Positions 7,534 to 16,774 of a DNA stretch of 64,000 nt are shown here, piece by piece; positions within the stretch are counted from its first letter, which is position 1; every line of letters starts with the position of its first letter. A model generated the notes under the pieces. That model did not search any database and was not told where the DNA came from. It worked only from the letters and a program-made list of their open reading frames with translations. Origin of the DNA: Ruegeria sp. R13_0 (GTDB lineage Bacteria > Pseudomonadota > Alphaproteobacteria > Rhodobacterales > Rhodobacteraceae); the NCBI RefSeq assembly GCF_017743995.1, contig NZ_JAGHRB010000001.1:310001-374000 (forward strand), in the 5' to 3' direction. The position numbers were made by a program, and so were the translations under genes.

Positions 7534-9107
7534 TGAAAAGACCCCTTGGCGCGCAAATCTCCCATATGCTGAGGGATCGCGGCGTGGATGTGATTTTCGG
7601 CATTCCAGGCGTCCACAACCAAGAAATGTATCGCGGCATTGAAGAGGCCGGGATCACACACGTGTTGGCTCGGCACGAGCAGGGCGCCGGGTTCATGGCC
7701 GATGGCTACGCGCGGGCGACAGGTAAGCCGGGCGTTGCCTATGTCATCACCGGTCCCGGGCTGTGCAACATCATGACGCCGATGGGGCAGGCCTATAGCG
7801 ACTCGGTCCCGATGCTGGTGCTGTCATCCTGTCTTGATGAGACGCAGGCGCAGCGCGGTCAGTTGCATCAGATGAAGGACCAGCAAGGGGCGGCGGGCAC
7901 GGTTGCGGATTGGTCGGCGCAAGCGAACACCGCTCGGTCTGCCTACGGTCTGGTCGAGCGCGCGTTTGAGGAATTCGAACTCTCGCGCCCGCGGCCAAAG
8001 CACATACAGGTGCCGATTGCTCAGCTTGAGGGCGATGCCGATCCCGCGCCATTCCCGAACCAACCGGCCTTGCGCCCCAAGGTGTTTGCACCGGATGTTG
8101 CGCCGGTTGTGTCCTTGCTGAACATCTCCAAACGGCCTTTGTTCATTCTGGGTGGTGGCTGCAAATCGAACGAATGGCGGCAAATCCTGACCCAACTGGG
8201 TGCGGCCTGTTTCACGACTTACGCAGGGCGGGGAATGGTCGGTGTGAACTATCCGCTGGATTTCGGGGCGATGCTGCCTCGGCCCGGCAGCGCCGAGGTG
8301 ATCGCCTCAGCCGATCTGGTGATCGCCGTTGGGGCCGAGCTGGGTGAGGTTGATCTCTGGCGGGAAGAGCTTGGTCATTCGGCGCATCTGGTCCGCGTCG
8401 ATCTGGACACCGAGGTGCTGTCAGACCGCCATCGCGCCGCTGTCAAAATTCAGGCCGATAGCGCCAGCTTTGCCCGCGCTCTGTGGGCCGTTACAGAAAG
8501 CGCCAAACCTGCGGCAGGCTGGAACGCTGAGGAAGTTGCCGAGACCCGCACCCGCTGGCGGGCCGAGGTTGATGCAGAGCGCCCAGGTATCGTTCCGGTC
8601 GCAGACGCGCTGCGCGCCGCGATGCCCGCCGACACCATGATCTATTCGGATATGACCCAATTCGCCTATGCCGCGAAAGAGGTCTGGGACATGGCCTATC
8701 CCCACCATTGGCACCATCCGACCGGCTTTGGCACTTTGGGCTATGCTCTGCCCGCTGGCATCGGTGGGGCAGTGGCGCGGCGCGGGCGGCCAACGGCGGT
8801 GATCGCAGGGGACTATGGGTTCCAGTACACGATGCAAGAACTGGGCGTGGCGGTGGAGCTTGGCCTGCCGTTGCCGATTATCCTCTGGGACAACGGCAAG
8901 CTGAAAGAGATAGAGGACAGCATGGTCCGCAGTCAGATTGCACCTAACGCCGTTGTAGCGCGTAATCCTGATTTCTGCAAACTGGCCGAGGCGTTCGGGG
9001 CGCTGTCCAGTGCGCCCAAAACTCTGGATGAGATGCAGGAGGCGGTCAAAGCCGCGTTTCAGGCCTCGGGGCCGACATTGATCTATGTGACGCCGGACAT
9101 TCTGTAG
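7533..9107 (+). CDS. ThDP-dependent decarboxylase/acetolactate-synthase-family enzyme (AruI-like)
   Basis: 524 residues when started at the ATG in the TGATG overlap with trkH. A longer in-frame start at 7446 lies inside trkH and is less likely. The three-domain ThDP fold is present: PYR domain with the activating Glu49 (R-H-E-Q-G-A), a central domain, and the PP domain with G-D-Y-G-F-Q at 426-431 and W-D-N-G about 25 residues on. The usual G-D-G is G-D-Y here; the metal-binding Asp is kept. Overall it resembles 5-guanidino-2-oxopentanoate decarboxylase (AruI) of arginine catabolism more than true acetolactate synthase, and no small regulatory subunit follows. The substrate is inferred only. 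Confidence 0.75.
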   Translation: MKRPLGAQISHMLRDRGVDVIFGIPGVHNQEMYRGIEEAGITHVLARHEQGAGFMADGYARATGKPGVAYVITGPGLCNIMTPMGQAYSDSVPMLVLSSCLDETQAQRGQLHQMKDQQGAAGTVADWSAQANTARSAYGLVERAFEEFELSRPRPKHIQVPIAQLEGDADPAPFPNQPALRPKVFAPDVAPVVSLLNISKRPLFILGGGCKSNEWRQILTQLGAACFTTYAGRGMVGVNYPLDFGAMLPRPGSAEVIASADLVIAVGAELGEVDLWREELGHSAHLVRVDLDTEVLSDRHRAAVKIQADSASFARALWAVTESAKPAAGWNAEEVAETRTRWRAEVDAERPGIVPVADALRAAMPADTMIYSDMTQFAYAAKEVWDMAYPHHWHHPTGFGTLGYALPAGIGGAVARRGRPTAVIAGDYGFQYTMQELGVAVELGLPLPIILWDNGKLKEIEDSMVRSQIAPNAVVARNPDFCKLAEAFGALSSAPKTLDEMQEAVKAAFQASGPTLIYVTPDIL

Positions 9108-9123
9108 TCAAGAAACGAGAAAG

Positions 9124-9151
9124 CCGCCGCGCAGATGCGCAGCGGTTTTTT
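9124..9151 (+). terminator. Intrinsic terminator
   Basis: CCGC-c-GCGC (9124-9132), loop AGAT, GCGC-a-GCGG (9137-9145), then six T. One mismatch interrupts the stem. It ends the trkH/decarboxylase unit and sits before the convergent gene at 9168. Confidence 0.8.
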
Positions 9152-9167
9152 CAGTTTTGGGGCATTG

Positions 9168-10907
9168 TTAGTCCCAGCAATGCACCAGAACAGTCATCCC
9201 ATTGGCGCGGCGGCTCAGTTCATTGGGTGAGATTTCGGTCGTCTCTTGCGCCGCTTGGCCCGAGATGCCCGCTTGCGTCAGGACATCATTCAGCCCTTGG
9301 GTCGAAACCGCCAGACTGACCGAGCCGGGCAGGGTGCGACCCTCGGACGGGGTGGGCAGAAGCATGCCGACAACGCTGCCGCTGTCGTCAAAGACCGGAC
9401 CACCGGCATCGCCCGGTTGGGCAGCCAGAGCGAGGCGCTTTACAACGGATTCACCGTTCAGGCCGCGCACGTCCGCGATCTGGCCGAAGGTCAGCGTCGG
9501 TGCCCCCAAAGCCCCTTCGTAAGAGAAACCTGAGACCGCGACCTCTGATTGAATACGCGGCTGGTCTGAGCGGAACTCGGCCACGTTGATCGGTGCCAAA
9601 GACTTGCGCGGGCGCAGGACAGACACGCCCAGATCGGCATCCGTCCAGGCCACTTGAAGCTCCTGATCGCCATCCAGCGTCACACGGCTGCAGCTGTCGG
9701 CGGCCTCGGATACGGTCAGGACAGTGCCGGACGCATCCGCAAAGAAGCCTGAACGGGACAGGCGCGGTTTGCGAACCTGAAGACCCGAGACCAGATCGAC
9801 GCGCTGCTCAGCATCTGCGCCTGCGCTGGAATCCAGAACCGCGTCGGTGGTGGCAAAGCTGGCCTTCATCGCAGCCAGAACACGGGCGCGGCGAGCCTCA
9901 TCACCCTCGGGCCAGACCAGCGTGAAGCCTTTGATCTTGCCATCTTTCAGCGCCGCTTCGGTGTAAGAGACGATGCCTTTGCCGCGCCCTTCCAGAGTAA
10001 AGCGATCACCGCGCAGCTCTCGCGGGCCGTCCAGCGGCACGATTTCCAGCGACTGCATCACCTCATAGAGCGCGCGCAGGGTGGATTTGCCGCCCTCCTG
10101 ACTGATCAGCAGCGCCTGTGCGTTCAGGTCAGAGGTGCTTTGGAAATGCGCAAAAGGGGCCTCATAGCGATCAAAGGCGATGGCCTCCAGCGGCAGACCA
10201 ACTGTGATCCCGGCCTGCTCGTCAGTGTATCGTGCCATTCCGACGCTGATTAGCGGCGCGTTATAGTCCTCAATCAATGCGGCGCGTTGGACAGTGGTCA
10301 GAACGCCGGTCGCCTCATATCCGTTGAAGCTTTGCCAGTCGGCCATGGAACGGCGCGTGCCTTGGCCGAAGGCTCCGTCTATGGTCGAGTTATAGAACCC
10401 CGCGGCCTGAAGGGCTGTCTGCAGGTCCTTGCGTTCCTGCGACGTCAGCAAACGCTCAGATTGAAGCGCCTGGGCACGGGTTTCATCCGAAGGCTGCGGG
10501 GTTGCGCCTGACAGCGTGTCAATAGTGGGTTGTTCGGGTTCTACCGGCGGGGCAATGGTGCCCCGGTTCAACACATTCGCCCCGATCGGCCAGTACTGCT
10601 GGCCTAGGGAACTTGAGAAGGTGATGAAACTGTCGCGAGGAATTTGTCCTTCGGCGCGGTAAACCCGCAGCACCTGTTCTGCGTCGCTGCGCAGATAGGG
10701 GCCGATCACAATGGCGTACCAACCGCTGCCCAGGCGAAAGCCGTTCACGTCGGGAAGCGCGCGGGCATAAACCTGCGCACGATCCTGCGCCTCACGCAGG
10801 GATGGCTGCGCTTCGACTTGAACCCAGACGCCCTGATCTTGCTGGGCGGTTGCGGCGCGCAGGCCGACCAAAAGAAACAATAAAATTGCCGTAAATACTC
10901 GTGTCAT
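9168..10907 (-). CDS. Secreted SPOR / peptidoglycan-binding / trypsin-fold protein, predicted catalytically dead
   Basis: 579 residues. Residues 1-21 are a signal peptide ending A-T-A-Q. Residues 26-95 look like a SPOR domain, with W-Y-A-I-V-I-G-P near 63-70. Residues 155-212 match a PG_binding_1 repeat (D-G-A-F-G-Q-G-T-R). A middle region (about 213-375) is unassigned. Residues 380-545 look like a trypsin/HtrA fold, but the Ser position reads P-G-D-A-G-G-P with Ala501 instead of Ser, and the T-x-x-H block reads L-T-V-S-E-A-A-D with no His. The Asp region T-D-A-D-L-G-V is kept. I infer a periplasmic wall-binding pseudoprotease. Substrate or partner is unknown. The gene is monocistronic. Confidence 0.8.
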   Translation of the reverse strand: MTRVFTAILLFLLVGLRAATAQQDQGVWVQVEAQPSLREAQDRAQVYARALPDVNGFRLGSGWYAIVIGPYLRSDAEQVLRVYRAEGQIPRDSFITFSSSLGQQYWPIGANVLNRGTIAPPVEPEQPTIDTLSGATPQPSDETRAQALQSERLLTSQERKDLQTALQAAGFYNSTIDGAFGQGTRRSMADWQSFNGYEATGVLTTVQRAALIEDYNAPLISVGMARYTDEQAGITVGLPLEAIAFDRYEAPFAHFQSTSDLNAQALLISQEGGKSTLRALYEVMQSLEIVPLDGPRELRGDRFTLEGRGKGIVSYTEAALKDGKIKGFTLVWPEGDEARRARVLAAMKASFATTDAVLDSSAGADAEQRVDLVSGLQVRKPRLSRSGFFADASGTVLTVSEAADSCSRVTLDGDQELQVAWTDADLGVSVLRPRKSLAPINVAEFRSDQPRIQSEVAVSGFSYEGALGAPTLTFGQIADVRGLNGESVVKRLALAAQPGDAGGPVFDDSGSVVGMLLPTPSEGRTLPGSVSLAVSTQGLNDVLTQAGISGQAAQETTEISPNELSRRANGMTVLVHCWD

Positions 10908-11035
10908 TTTCTGCCCGTTTATGCAGTTTTGATGCTTTTGCTCAGAATACCCGATTTCGGGTGGCGAAAGCCATGGCGAGAATGCGGGGAATTTGCGGTG
11001 TGGCAGCGCAGATACAGCAGGGACCTATTGGCCCG

Positions 11036-11064
11036 TTGACGCCCCTCGGCCCCTTGCATAGGAA
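11036..11064 (+). promoter_or_regulatory. Candidate glyQ promoter
   Basis: TTGACG at 11036-11041, a 17-base spacer, then TAGGAA at 11059-11064, about 50 bases before the glyQ start. The -35 is good and the -10 is weak. Confidence 0.35.
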
Positions 11065-11112
11065 GGGCCAAACCCATCGGAACCGGGCGCAGGCGCGCCC
11101 AAAGGGAATGTC

Positions 11113-12042
11113 ATGACCGATCAGTCCAGCGCACCTCGTTCTTTTCAGGAGATCATCCTGCGGCTTCAGACCTATTGGGCCTCGAAAGGCTGTGCGATTC
11201 TGCAGCCTTATGACATGGAGGTGGGCGCTGGCACGTTCCACCCGGCGACCACCTTGCGGGCTCTTGGGTCCAAAGCTTGGGCCGCGGCTTATGTCCAACC
11301 CTCGCGCCGTCCGACCGATGGGCGCTATGGTGAGAACCCGAACCGTTTGCAGCACTACTATCAGTATCAGGTTCTGATCAAACCCAGCCCGCCAAACCTG
11401 CAAGAGCTGTATCTGGGCAGCCTCGAGGCCATCGGCATCGACATGGAGCTGCACGACATCCGTTTTGTCGAGGACGACTGGGAAAGCCCGACCCTCGGCG
11501 CGTGGGGCCTAGGGTGGGAGGTCTGGTGCGACGGTATGGAAGTCAGTCAGTTCACCTATTTCCAGCAGGTCGGTGGTCATGACTGCGCGCCGGTCTCCGG
11601 CGAGCTGACTTATGGTCTGGAGCGTCTGGCGATGTATGTGCTGGGCATTGACCACGTGATGGACATGCCGTTCAACGACCCTCAGTCCCCAAGCCCGCTG
11701 ACATACGGTGATATCTTCAAGCAGACCGAAGAGGAATACGCCCGTTGGAATTTTGATGTGGCGAATACTGAGGTTCTGCTTCGTCATTTCGAAGAGGCCG
11801 AGGCTGAATGCGCCACCATTCTGGCGCAAGAGCATGATGATCCTAAGTCAGGCAAGCGCATCGTGATGGCGCACCCGGCCTATGATCAGTGCATTAAGGC
11901 CAGCCACATATTCAACCTGCTGGACGCGCGCGGGGTGATCTCGGTAACCGAACGCCAGGCGTATATAGGCCGTGTCCGGGCGCTGGCCAAGCAGTGTGCG
12001 GATGCGTTTGTCCTGACCAAGGCCGCCGGGTACGAGGCCTGA
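11113..12042 (+). CDS. glyQ: Glycyl-tRNA synthetase alpha subunit
   Basis: 309 residues, the standard length for the catalytic alpha chain of the bacterial alpha2beta2 enzyme. The opening F-Q-E-I-I-L-R-L-Q and [13 protein letters not shown], and the [13 protein letters not shown] motif near residues 66-78, are diagnostic for GlyQ. It activates glycine with ATP and charges tRNA-Gly together with GlyS. Start is supported by AAAGGGA upstream. The beta-subunit gene lies 2.5 kb downstream on the same strand, separated by marC on the opposite strand and two transport/unknown genes, rather than directly adjacent. Confidence 0.97.
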   Translation: MTDQSSAPRSFQEIILRLQTYWASKGCAILQPYDMEVGAGTFHPATTLRALGSKAWAAAYVQPSRRPTDGRYGENPNRLQHYYQYQVLIKPSPPNLQELYLGSLEAIGIDMELHDIRFVEDDWESPTLGAWGLGWEVWCDGMEVSQFTYFQQVGGHDCAPVSGELTYGLERLAMYVLGIDHVMDMPFNDPQSPSPLTYGDIFKQTEEEYARWNFDVANTEVLLRHFEEAEAECATILAQEHDDPKSGKRIVMAHPAYDQCIKASHIFNLLDARGVISVTERQAYIGRVRALAKQCADAFVLTKAAGYEA

Positions 12043-12050
12043 TGCAGCGT

Positions 12051-12683
12051 TCAGGCCAATCCGGGCAGCAATGCCTTGAGGCCGTCAGAAATCATGCCGA
12101 TAGCGATGGCCGACAGGATCATGCCCATGAAGCGGCTCATGATGACGCGCGCGTTGCTCGAAAGACGTTTGGACAGCCAAGGGGCATTCCAGAAGGTGAG
12201 CAGAAGCAAGGCAACGACTGTCAGGAATACACCCGCAAAAACAACAGCTTCAAGTGGTTTGTTGACGTGATGCGCGTACAGGATCAGGGTCGTGATCGTG
12301 CCCGGACCAACCAGAATGGGAAAGGCCAGCGGGTAGAACGCGACCGTGTCGGGCGCAGGATAGGCCTCTTTTTCGCCGTCCGTCCCGTGATGCGAGGTGC
12401 TTTCGTTGCCGTTCAGCATATTCAGGCCGATCATCAGCACAACCAAGCCTCCGGCGACGCGCAGATGGTCCACGCTGATTCCGAACAGGCTCAGCGTCTG
12501 ACTGCCAATGGCCGCGAACGCGCCGCCCAAGACCAGGCAGTAGAGCGCCGTTTTAACTGCGACTTTGCGTTGATCCGCAGGGGGCAGGTCCTGCGTAACA
12601 CTCAGGAACACAGGCAGGTTGGTTATCGGGTTCATGATCGCAAACAGCGCACCAAAGAACCCAACAGCGAGGGTCGATTCCAT
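12051..12683 (-). CDS. MarC-family integral membrane protein
   Basis: 210 residues when started at the ATG at 12683, which has AAGGG upstream. A longer frame to 12824 would add a 47-residue non-hydrophobic leader and run into the divergent gene. About six hydrophobic helices are visible. The family signatures are I-M-N-P-I-T-N-L-P-V-F near residues 16-26 and F-P-I-L-V-G-P-G-T-I-T near 130-140. The transported substrate of MarC proteins is not known, and the old link to multiple antibiotic resistance was withdrawn. It is convergent with glyQ (8-base gap) and divergent from the DUF6446-like gene. Confidence 0.88.
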   Translation of the reverse strand: MESTLAVGFFGALFAIMNPITNLPVFLSVTQDLPPADQRKVAVKTALYCLVLGGAFAAIGSQTLSLFGISVDHLRVAGGLVVLMIGLNMLNGNESTSHHGTDGEKEAYPAPDTVAFYPLAFPILVGPGTITTLILYAHHVNKPLEAVVFAGVFLTVVALLLLTFWNAPWLSKRLSSNARVIMSRFMGMILSAIAIGMISDGLKALLPGLA

Positions 12684-12762
12684 GAAAACACCCTTGTGGT
12701 TTCCAGTTTCCACCCGAAACCTGTCCGATTTTTCAGGAACTTGAAAGAGGCAGCCTAAGACA

Positions 12763-13293
12763 ATGACGGGAAAATTGCTTGCGATCATTCTGGGGCTTTC
12801 GGCCGTGCTTGCCGGGGCGGGCATGTATTACCTGCAAGTCTACGGCTTTTACTATGAGGTCGAACCCAAGCCCGGACAGGACGTCGCCCTCTTGCCCGTG
12901 GGCGGTGAGGCTCCGCAGCCAATTGCCTATTCTTCGTTTCAGGCAATTGATGCCGATAGCTCTCCGATCCGGTATCGGGCTTGTTTCAACACGGATATCT
13001 CTAAGGAACAGCTGTCCGGCTTCATACCGGTCGAGAATGCCGAGCCCCTGACCGCTCCGGGTTGGTTCGATTGCTATGATGCAGTCGCCGTGGCCGAAGC
13101 GTTGAAGACGGGGCAGGCGCAGGCCTTCATGAGCGCGAAGAATATCCACTACGGGGTCGACCGCATAGTTGCCATCACGCTGGACGGAAAGGGCTATGTC
13201 TGGCATGCACTGAACAATTGTGGTGAGAAAGCCTATGACGGCACTGTCGTTGGCGAGGAATGTCCGCCGAGGCCGGAGGAGACAGATCAGTGA
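12763..13293 (+). CDS. Conserved Rhodobacterales protein (DUF6446-like)
   Basis: 176 residues with an uncleaved N-terminal membrane anchor (about 5-27) followed by a soluble domain that should face the periplasm. Conserved-looking features are R-Y-R-A-C-F-N near 67-73, W-F-D-C-Y-D-A near 102-108 and the final N-N-C-G-E-K. I believe it is DUF6446, a family restricted to this order and sometimes mis-named histidine kinase; no kinase motif is present. Its TGA overlaps the GTG start of gltS, and it heads a run continuing into glyS. Function is unknown. Confidence 0.75.
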   Translation: MTGKLLAIILGLSAVLAGAGMYYLQVYGFYYEVEPKPGQDVALLPVGGEAPQPIAYSSFQAIDADSSPIRYRACFNTDISKEQLSGFIPVENAEPLTAPGWFDCYDAVAVAEALKTGQAQAFMSAKNIHYGVDRIVAITLDGKGYVWHALNNCGEKAYDGTVVGEECPPRPEETDQ

Positions 13294-14504
13294 TCGAGGA
13301 AATGCTGCAAATTCCCGATTTTCTAACAGCGACAATGGGATTTGCGGTGTACCTCATCGGCGCCGAGATCAACGCAAGGGTGGCGGTTCTGCGCCAGTTC
13401 AACATCCCCGAACCGGTGACCGGGGGCCTGCTTGCCTCGGTGTTCTTGCTGATGCTGTACCTGGTTTTCGGCATCGAGATGAGTTTTGGCCTGGCCGCGC
13501 GTGATTTCCTGCTGGTGGTGTTCTTCGCAGGGATCGGGCTGAATGCGCGGTTGTCTGATCTGATAGCAGGTGGCAAGCCTTTATTTCTGTTGTTGGTTTT
13601 GACCCTCGTCACGATCGTTCTGCAAAATGGGGTAGGTGCGGCCGGGGCTGTGGTCTTTGGCTACCCTGCGCAGGCCGGGGTTCTGTTCGGATCCGCCGCT
13701 TTGATCGGTGGGCACGGCACGGCGATTGCCTGGGCTCCGGAAGTTGGCGAAGTCACCGGACTGGTTGGTGCGACCGAACTGGGCGTCGCTGTGGCGACGC
13801 TGGGTCTGGTGCTGGCAGCTTTGGTCGGGGGACCCATTGCACGGTTCCTGGTTGAGGGAAAAGACCTCACCCCTGAACGGCCGGAAGAAGAACACACGGT
13901 TGGTTTGCCCGACAAGCCAAGCGAAGCCGCCGCGAAAGTGGATCATCTGACCATCATGCGGGTGATGTTGTATCTCAACGTCGCGATTGTTGCGGGTTAC
14001 TTTCTGCATCAGGTGATTGCAGCCGCCGGGTTGAAGCTGCCATTGTTCGTGCCCTGCCTGATCATGGGGATCGTCATTGCCAACCTGCGGGCCGCGCTGT
14101 TTCCCAAAGCCCCTCCTGTTGCGCGGACGCCCTCATTGGCGCTGATATCCGAGTTCTCTCTGGGCGCGTTCCTGGCAATGTCTCTCATGAGCTTGCAACT
14201 GTGGACCATCGCCGAACTCGGGATGGCCATCGTTGTCATCATGACCGCGCAAACCCTGCTGACCGTTGTGTTTGTCATCTGGATTTTGTTCCCCGTTATG
14301 GGTTCAAACTATCGGGCCGCGGTGCTGGCTGCGGGGTTCGGAGGCTTCGCCTTGGGCGCAACCCCCACCGCTATCGCGAATATGACGGCGGTAACCAAGC
14401 GATATGGTCCATCGCCTATTGCCTTTATCGTGCTGCCCCTTGTATCCGCATTCTTTGTGGATATCGCCAATGCCATCGTCATCCAGACGATCGTAAATTT
14501 CTAA
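13290..14504 (+). CDS. gltS: Sodium/glutamate symporter GltS
   Basis: 404 residues from a GTG at 13290 that overlaps the previous stop (GTGA). GGAGGA at 13275-13280 gives 9-base spacing and decides this start over an in-frame ATG at 13260, which lies before that site. Two inverted halves each carry the pore signature: G-G-H-G-T-A-I-A-W near residue 150 and, in the second half, G-A-T-P-T-A-I-A-N-M. I-P-E-P-V-T-G-G near the N-terminus is also diagnostic. GltS brings glutamate into the cell with Na+, which fits a marine organism. It lies between the DUF6446-like gene and glyS, with 9 bases to glyS. Confidence 0.9.
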   Translation: MIEEMLQIPDFLTATMGFAVYLIGAEINARVAVLRQFNIPEPVTGGLLASVFLLMLYLVFGIEMSFGLAARDFLLVVFFAGIGLNARLSDLIAGGKPLFLLLVLTLVTIVLQNGVGAAGAVVFGYPAQAGVLFGSAALIGGHGTAIAWAPEVGEVTGLVGATELGVAVATLGLVLAALVGGPIARFLVEGKDLTPERPEEEHTVGLPDKPSEAAAKVDHLTIMRVMLYLNVAIVAGYFLHQVIAAAGLKLPLFVPCLIMGIVIANLRAALFPKAPPVARTPSLALISEFSLGAFLAMSLMSLQLWTIAELGMAIVVIMTAQTLLTVVFVIWILFPVMGSNYRAAVLAAGFGGFALGATPTAIANMTAVTKRYGPSPIAFIVLPLVSAFFVDIANAIVIQTIVNF

Positions 14505-14513
14505 GGACCGAAA

Positions 14514-16685
14514 ATGCCCGACCTGCTGATCGAATTGTTTTCCGAGGAGATCCCCGCGCGTATGCAGACCCGCGCGGTTGAGGACCTGAAAAAGCGGATC
14601 ACCGATGGTTTGGTCGAGGCCGGTTTGACCTATGCCTCCGCCGCCGCCCTGACGACGCCGCGCCGTCTGACCTTGGCGGTCGAAGGCCTGCTGGCCGAGA
14701 GCCCCACGATCCGCGAGGAACGCAAAGGTCCCAAGGTCGGCGCGCCGGACAAAGCCATCGAAGGCTTCCTGCGCGGCGCTGGTCTGACCCGCGACCAGCT
14801 AGAGGAACGCGACACCCCCAAAGGCGCGGTCTATTTCGCCCAGATCGAAAAGCCCGGACGCCCGGCGGCTGCGATCGTGGCCGAAGTGCTTGAGGCCACG
14901 ATCCGCAACTTCCCATGGCCCAAGTCGATGCGCTGGGGTTCCGGCCCGATGCGGTGGGTGCGGCCTCTGCACTCGATCCTGTGCATTCTGACCGATGAGG
15001 CCGGCGCGCAAGTCGTTCCGCTTGAGGTCGAAGGCATCACCTCTGGCGACACGACCGAGGGCCACCGGTTCATGGCCCCGAACCGCTTTGCCGTCACCTC
15101 GTTCGAGGATTATGCCGCCAAGCTGAAACGTGCCTTTGTGGTCCTGTCGCCCGAGGAACGCGCCGAACATATCTGGAACGATGCCCAGAACATGGCCTTT
15201 GCCGCCGGTCTGGAAGTTGTCGATGACAAAGGCTTGCTGGCCGAGGTCGCTGGTCTGGTTGAATGGCCCGTGGTGCTGATGGGGCAGATCGACGAGGAGT
15301 TTCTGGAACTGCCGCCCGAGGTGCTGCAGACCTCTATGAAAGAGCATCAGAAGTTCTTTTCCGTGAAGAACCCCAAAACCGGCCGGATCGAGCGTTTCAT
15401 CACCGTCGCCAACCGCGAAACCGCTGACAATGGCGCGACCATTCTGGCGGGGAACCAGAAGGTCCTCTCGGCCCGTCTGGCGGATGCGAAGTTCTTTTGG
15501 GAGAATGACCTGCGCATCGTCAAATCCGACGGGTTCGAGCCGTGGGTCGAGCGTCTGAACACGGTGACTTTCCACGCCAAGCTTGGCTCTCAGGGCGAAC
15601 GGGTGGAACGTATCGCCGCCCTCGCGCATGAACTGGCCCCGGCGGTCGGGGCGACTCCGGCCTTGGCGATGATGGCCGCACAGGCCTGCAAGGCCGATCT
15701 GTCCTCCGAGATGGTGTTCGAATTCCCTGAGCTGCAAGGCCTCATGGGCCGCTACTATGCCGAGGCCGCCGAGTTGCCGCCCGAGGTGGGGCAAGCGAGT
15801 GAAGAGCATTATTCGCCCCTTGGCCCGTCCGACGATGTGCCCACCGCGCCGGTTTCGGTGGCCGTGGCTTTGGCCGACAAGCTGGATACGCTGACCGGGT
15901 TCTGGGTCATTGATGAGAAACCGACCGGCTCGAAAGACCCGTTCGCGCTGCGACGTGCTGCGTTGGGGGTTATTCGGTTGACTTTGGAGAATGATATTCG
16001 GGTTAGCTTGTTAGATTTTGCTTCAATACAAATCGAACGCCATTCGGAGCAACATGCCGAAAGGAAAAAGCAAGAAGCAAGCCTCTCTGGTGGCGTTAAT
16101 GTGCTCGGTGCCGGGCTCGTCCTTGCCAAGATAGGCGGTCGCGACGTGGTAAGACCTGCTCCTGAGTTATTGGAGTTCTTCCACGACCGCCTCAAAGTCT
16201 TCCTCCGCGACGAGGGCATCCGCCACGACATCATCGACGCCTGTATAGCGATGGAGGGGAATGACGACCTCAACCTGCTGGTCAAACGCGCTCGCGCACT
16301 GAACGCGGTGATCGCGACCGAGGATGGGGAAAACCTCGTGCAGGGGTTCAAGCGCGCCAACAACATCCTGACGCAGGCCGAAGAGAAGGACGGGGTCGAA
16401 TACTCCTACGGAGCGGATGTGAAATTCGCCGAGACCGACAGCGAAAAGGCTCTGTTCGCGGCGCTTGATGCGGCGCAGGCGCAGATTGATCCGGCGCTCA
16501 AGGCCGAAGATTTCCCGACTGCGATGGCGGCCATGGCCGCGCTGCGCGGGCCGGTGGATGCGTTCTTTGAGGATGTGCAGGTTAACACTGACAATGACAT
16601 CCTGCGTCGCAACCGTCTGAACCTGCTCAGCCAGATCCGCTCGGTCTGTTCCAGCGTTGCCGATCTGACAAAGATCGAAGGCTAA
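14514..16685 (+). CDS. glyS: Glycyl-tRNA synthetase beta subunit
   Basis: 723 residues. The N-terminus M-P-D-L-L-I-E-L-F-S-E-E-I-P-A-R-M is the GlyS hallmark, followed by the HD-type and tRNA-binding regions and an anticodon-binding C-terminus. GlyS positions tRNA-Gly for charging by GlyQ. Residues of about 485-545 (15970-16150) use strikingly different codons, with TTA, ATA and AT-ending third positions, and encode a hydrophilic Glu/Lys/Arg/Ser stretch before the normal sequence resumes at E-F-F-H-D-R-L. The frame stays open, so the gene should be functional. This looks like a locally inserted or recombined segment in a variable loop. Confidence 0.95.
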   Translation: MPDLLIELFSEEIPARMQTRAVEDLKKRITDGLVEAGLTYASAAALTTPRRLTLAVEGLLAESPTIREERKGPKVGAPDKAIEGFLRGAGLTRDQLEERDTPKGAVYFAQIEKPGRPAAAIVAEVLEATIRNFPWPKSMRWGSGPMRWVRPLHSILCILTDEAGAQVVPLEVEGITSGDTTEGHRFMAPNRFAVTSFEDYAAKLKRAFVVLSPEERAEHIWNDAQNMAFAAGLEVVDDKGLLAEVAGLVEWPVVLMGQIDEEFLELPPEVLQTSMKEHQKFFSVKNPKTGRIERFITVANRETADNGATILAGNQKVLSARLADAKFFWENDLRIVKSDGFEPWVERLNTVTFHAKLGSQGERVERIAALAHELAPAVGATPALAMMAAQACKADLSSEMVFEFPELQGLMGRYYAEAAELPPEVGQASEEHYSPLGPSDDVPTAPVSVAVALADKLDTLTGFWVIDEKPTGSKDPFALRRAALGVIRLTLENDIRVSLLDFASIQIERHSEQHAERKKQEASLSGGVNVLGAGLVLAKIGGRDVVRPAPELLEFFHDRLKVFLRDEGIRHDIIDACIAMEGNDDLNLLVKRARALNAVIATEDGENLVQGFKRANNILTQAEEKDGVEYSYGADVKFAETDSEKALFAALDAAQAQIDPALKAEDFPTAMAAMAALRGPVDAFFEDVQVNTDNDILRRNRLNLLSQIRSVCSSVADLTKIEG

Positions 16686-16774
16686 AGCTCCGGGCGCGCG
16701 GATTTGCGTGCCCAGATCACCCTTGCGTGACCGGCGCAGGGGCCTATGCTGCGGTGAAACCAAAAGGTGCCGCA

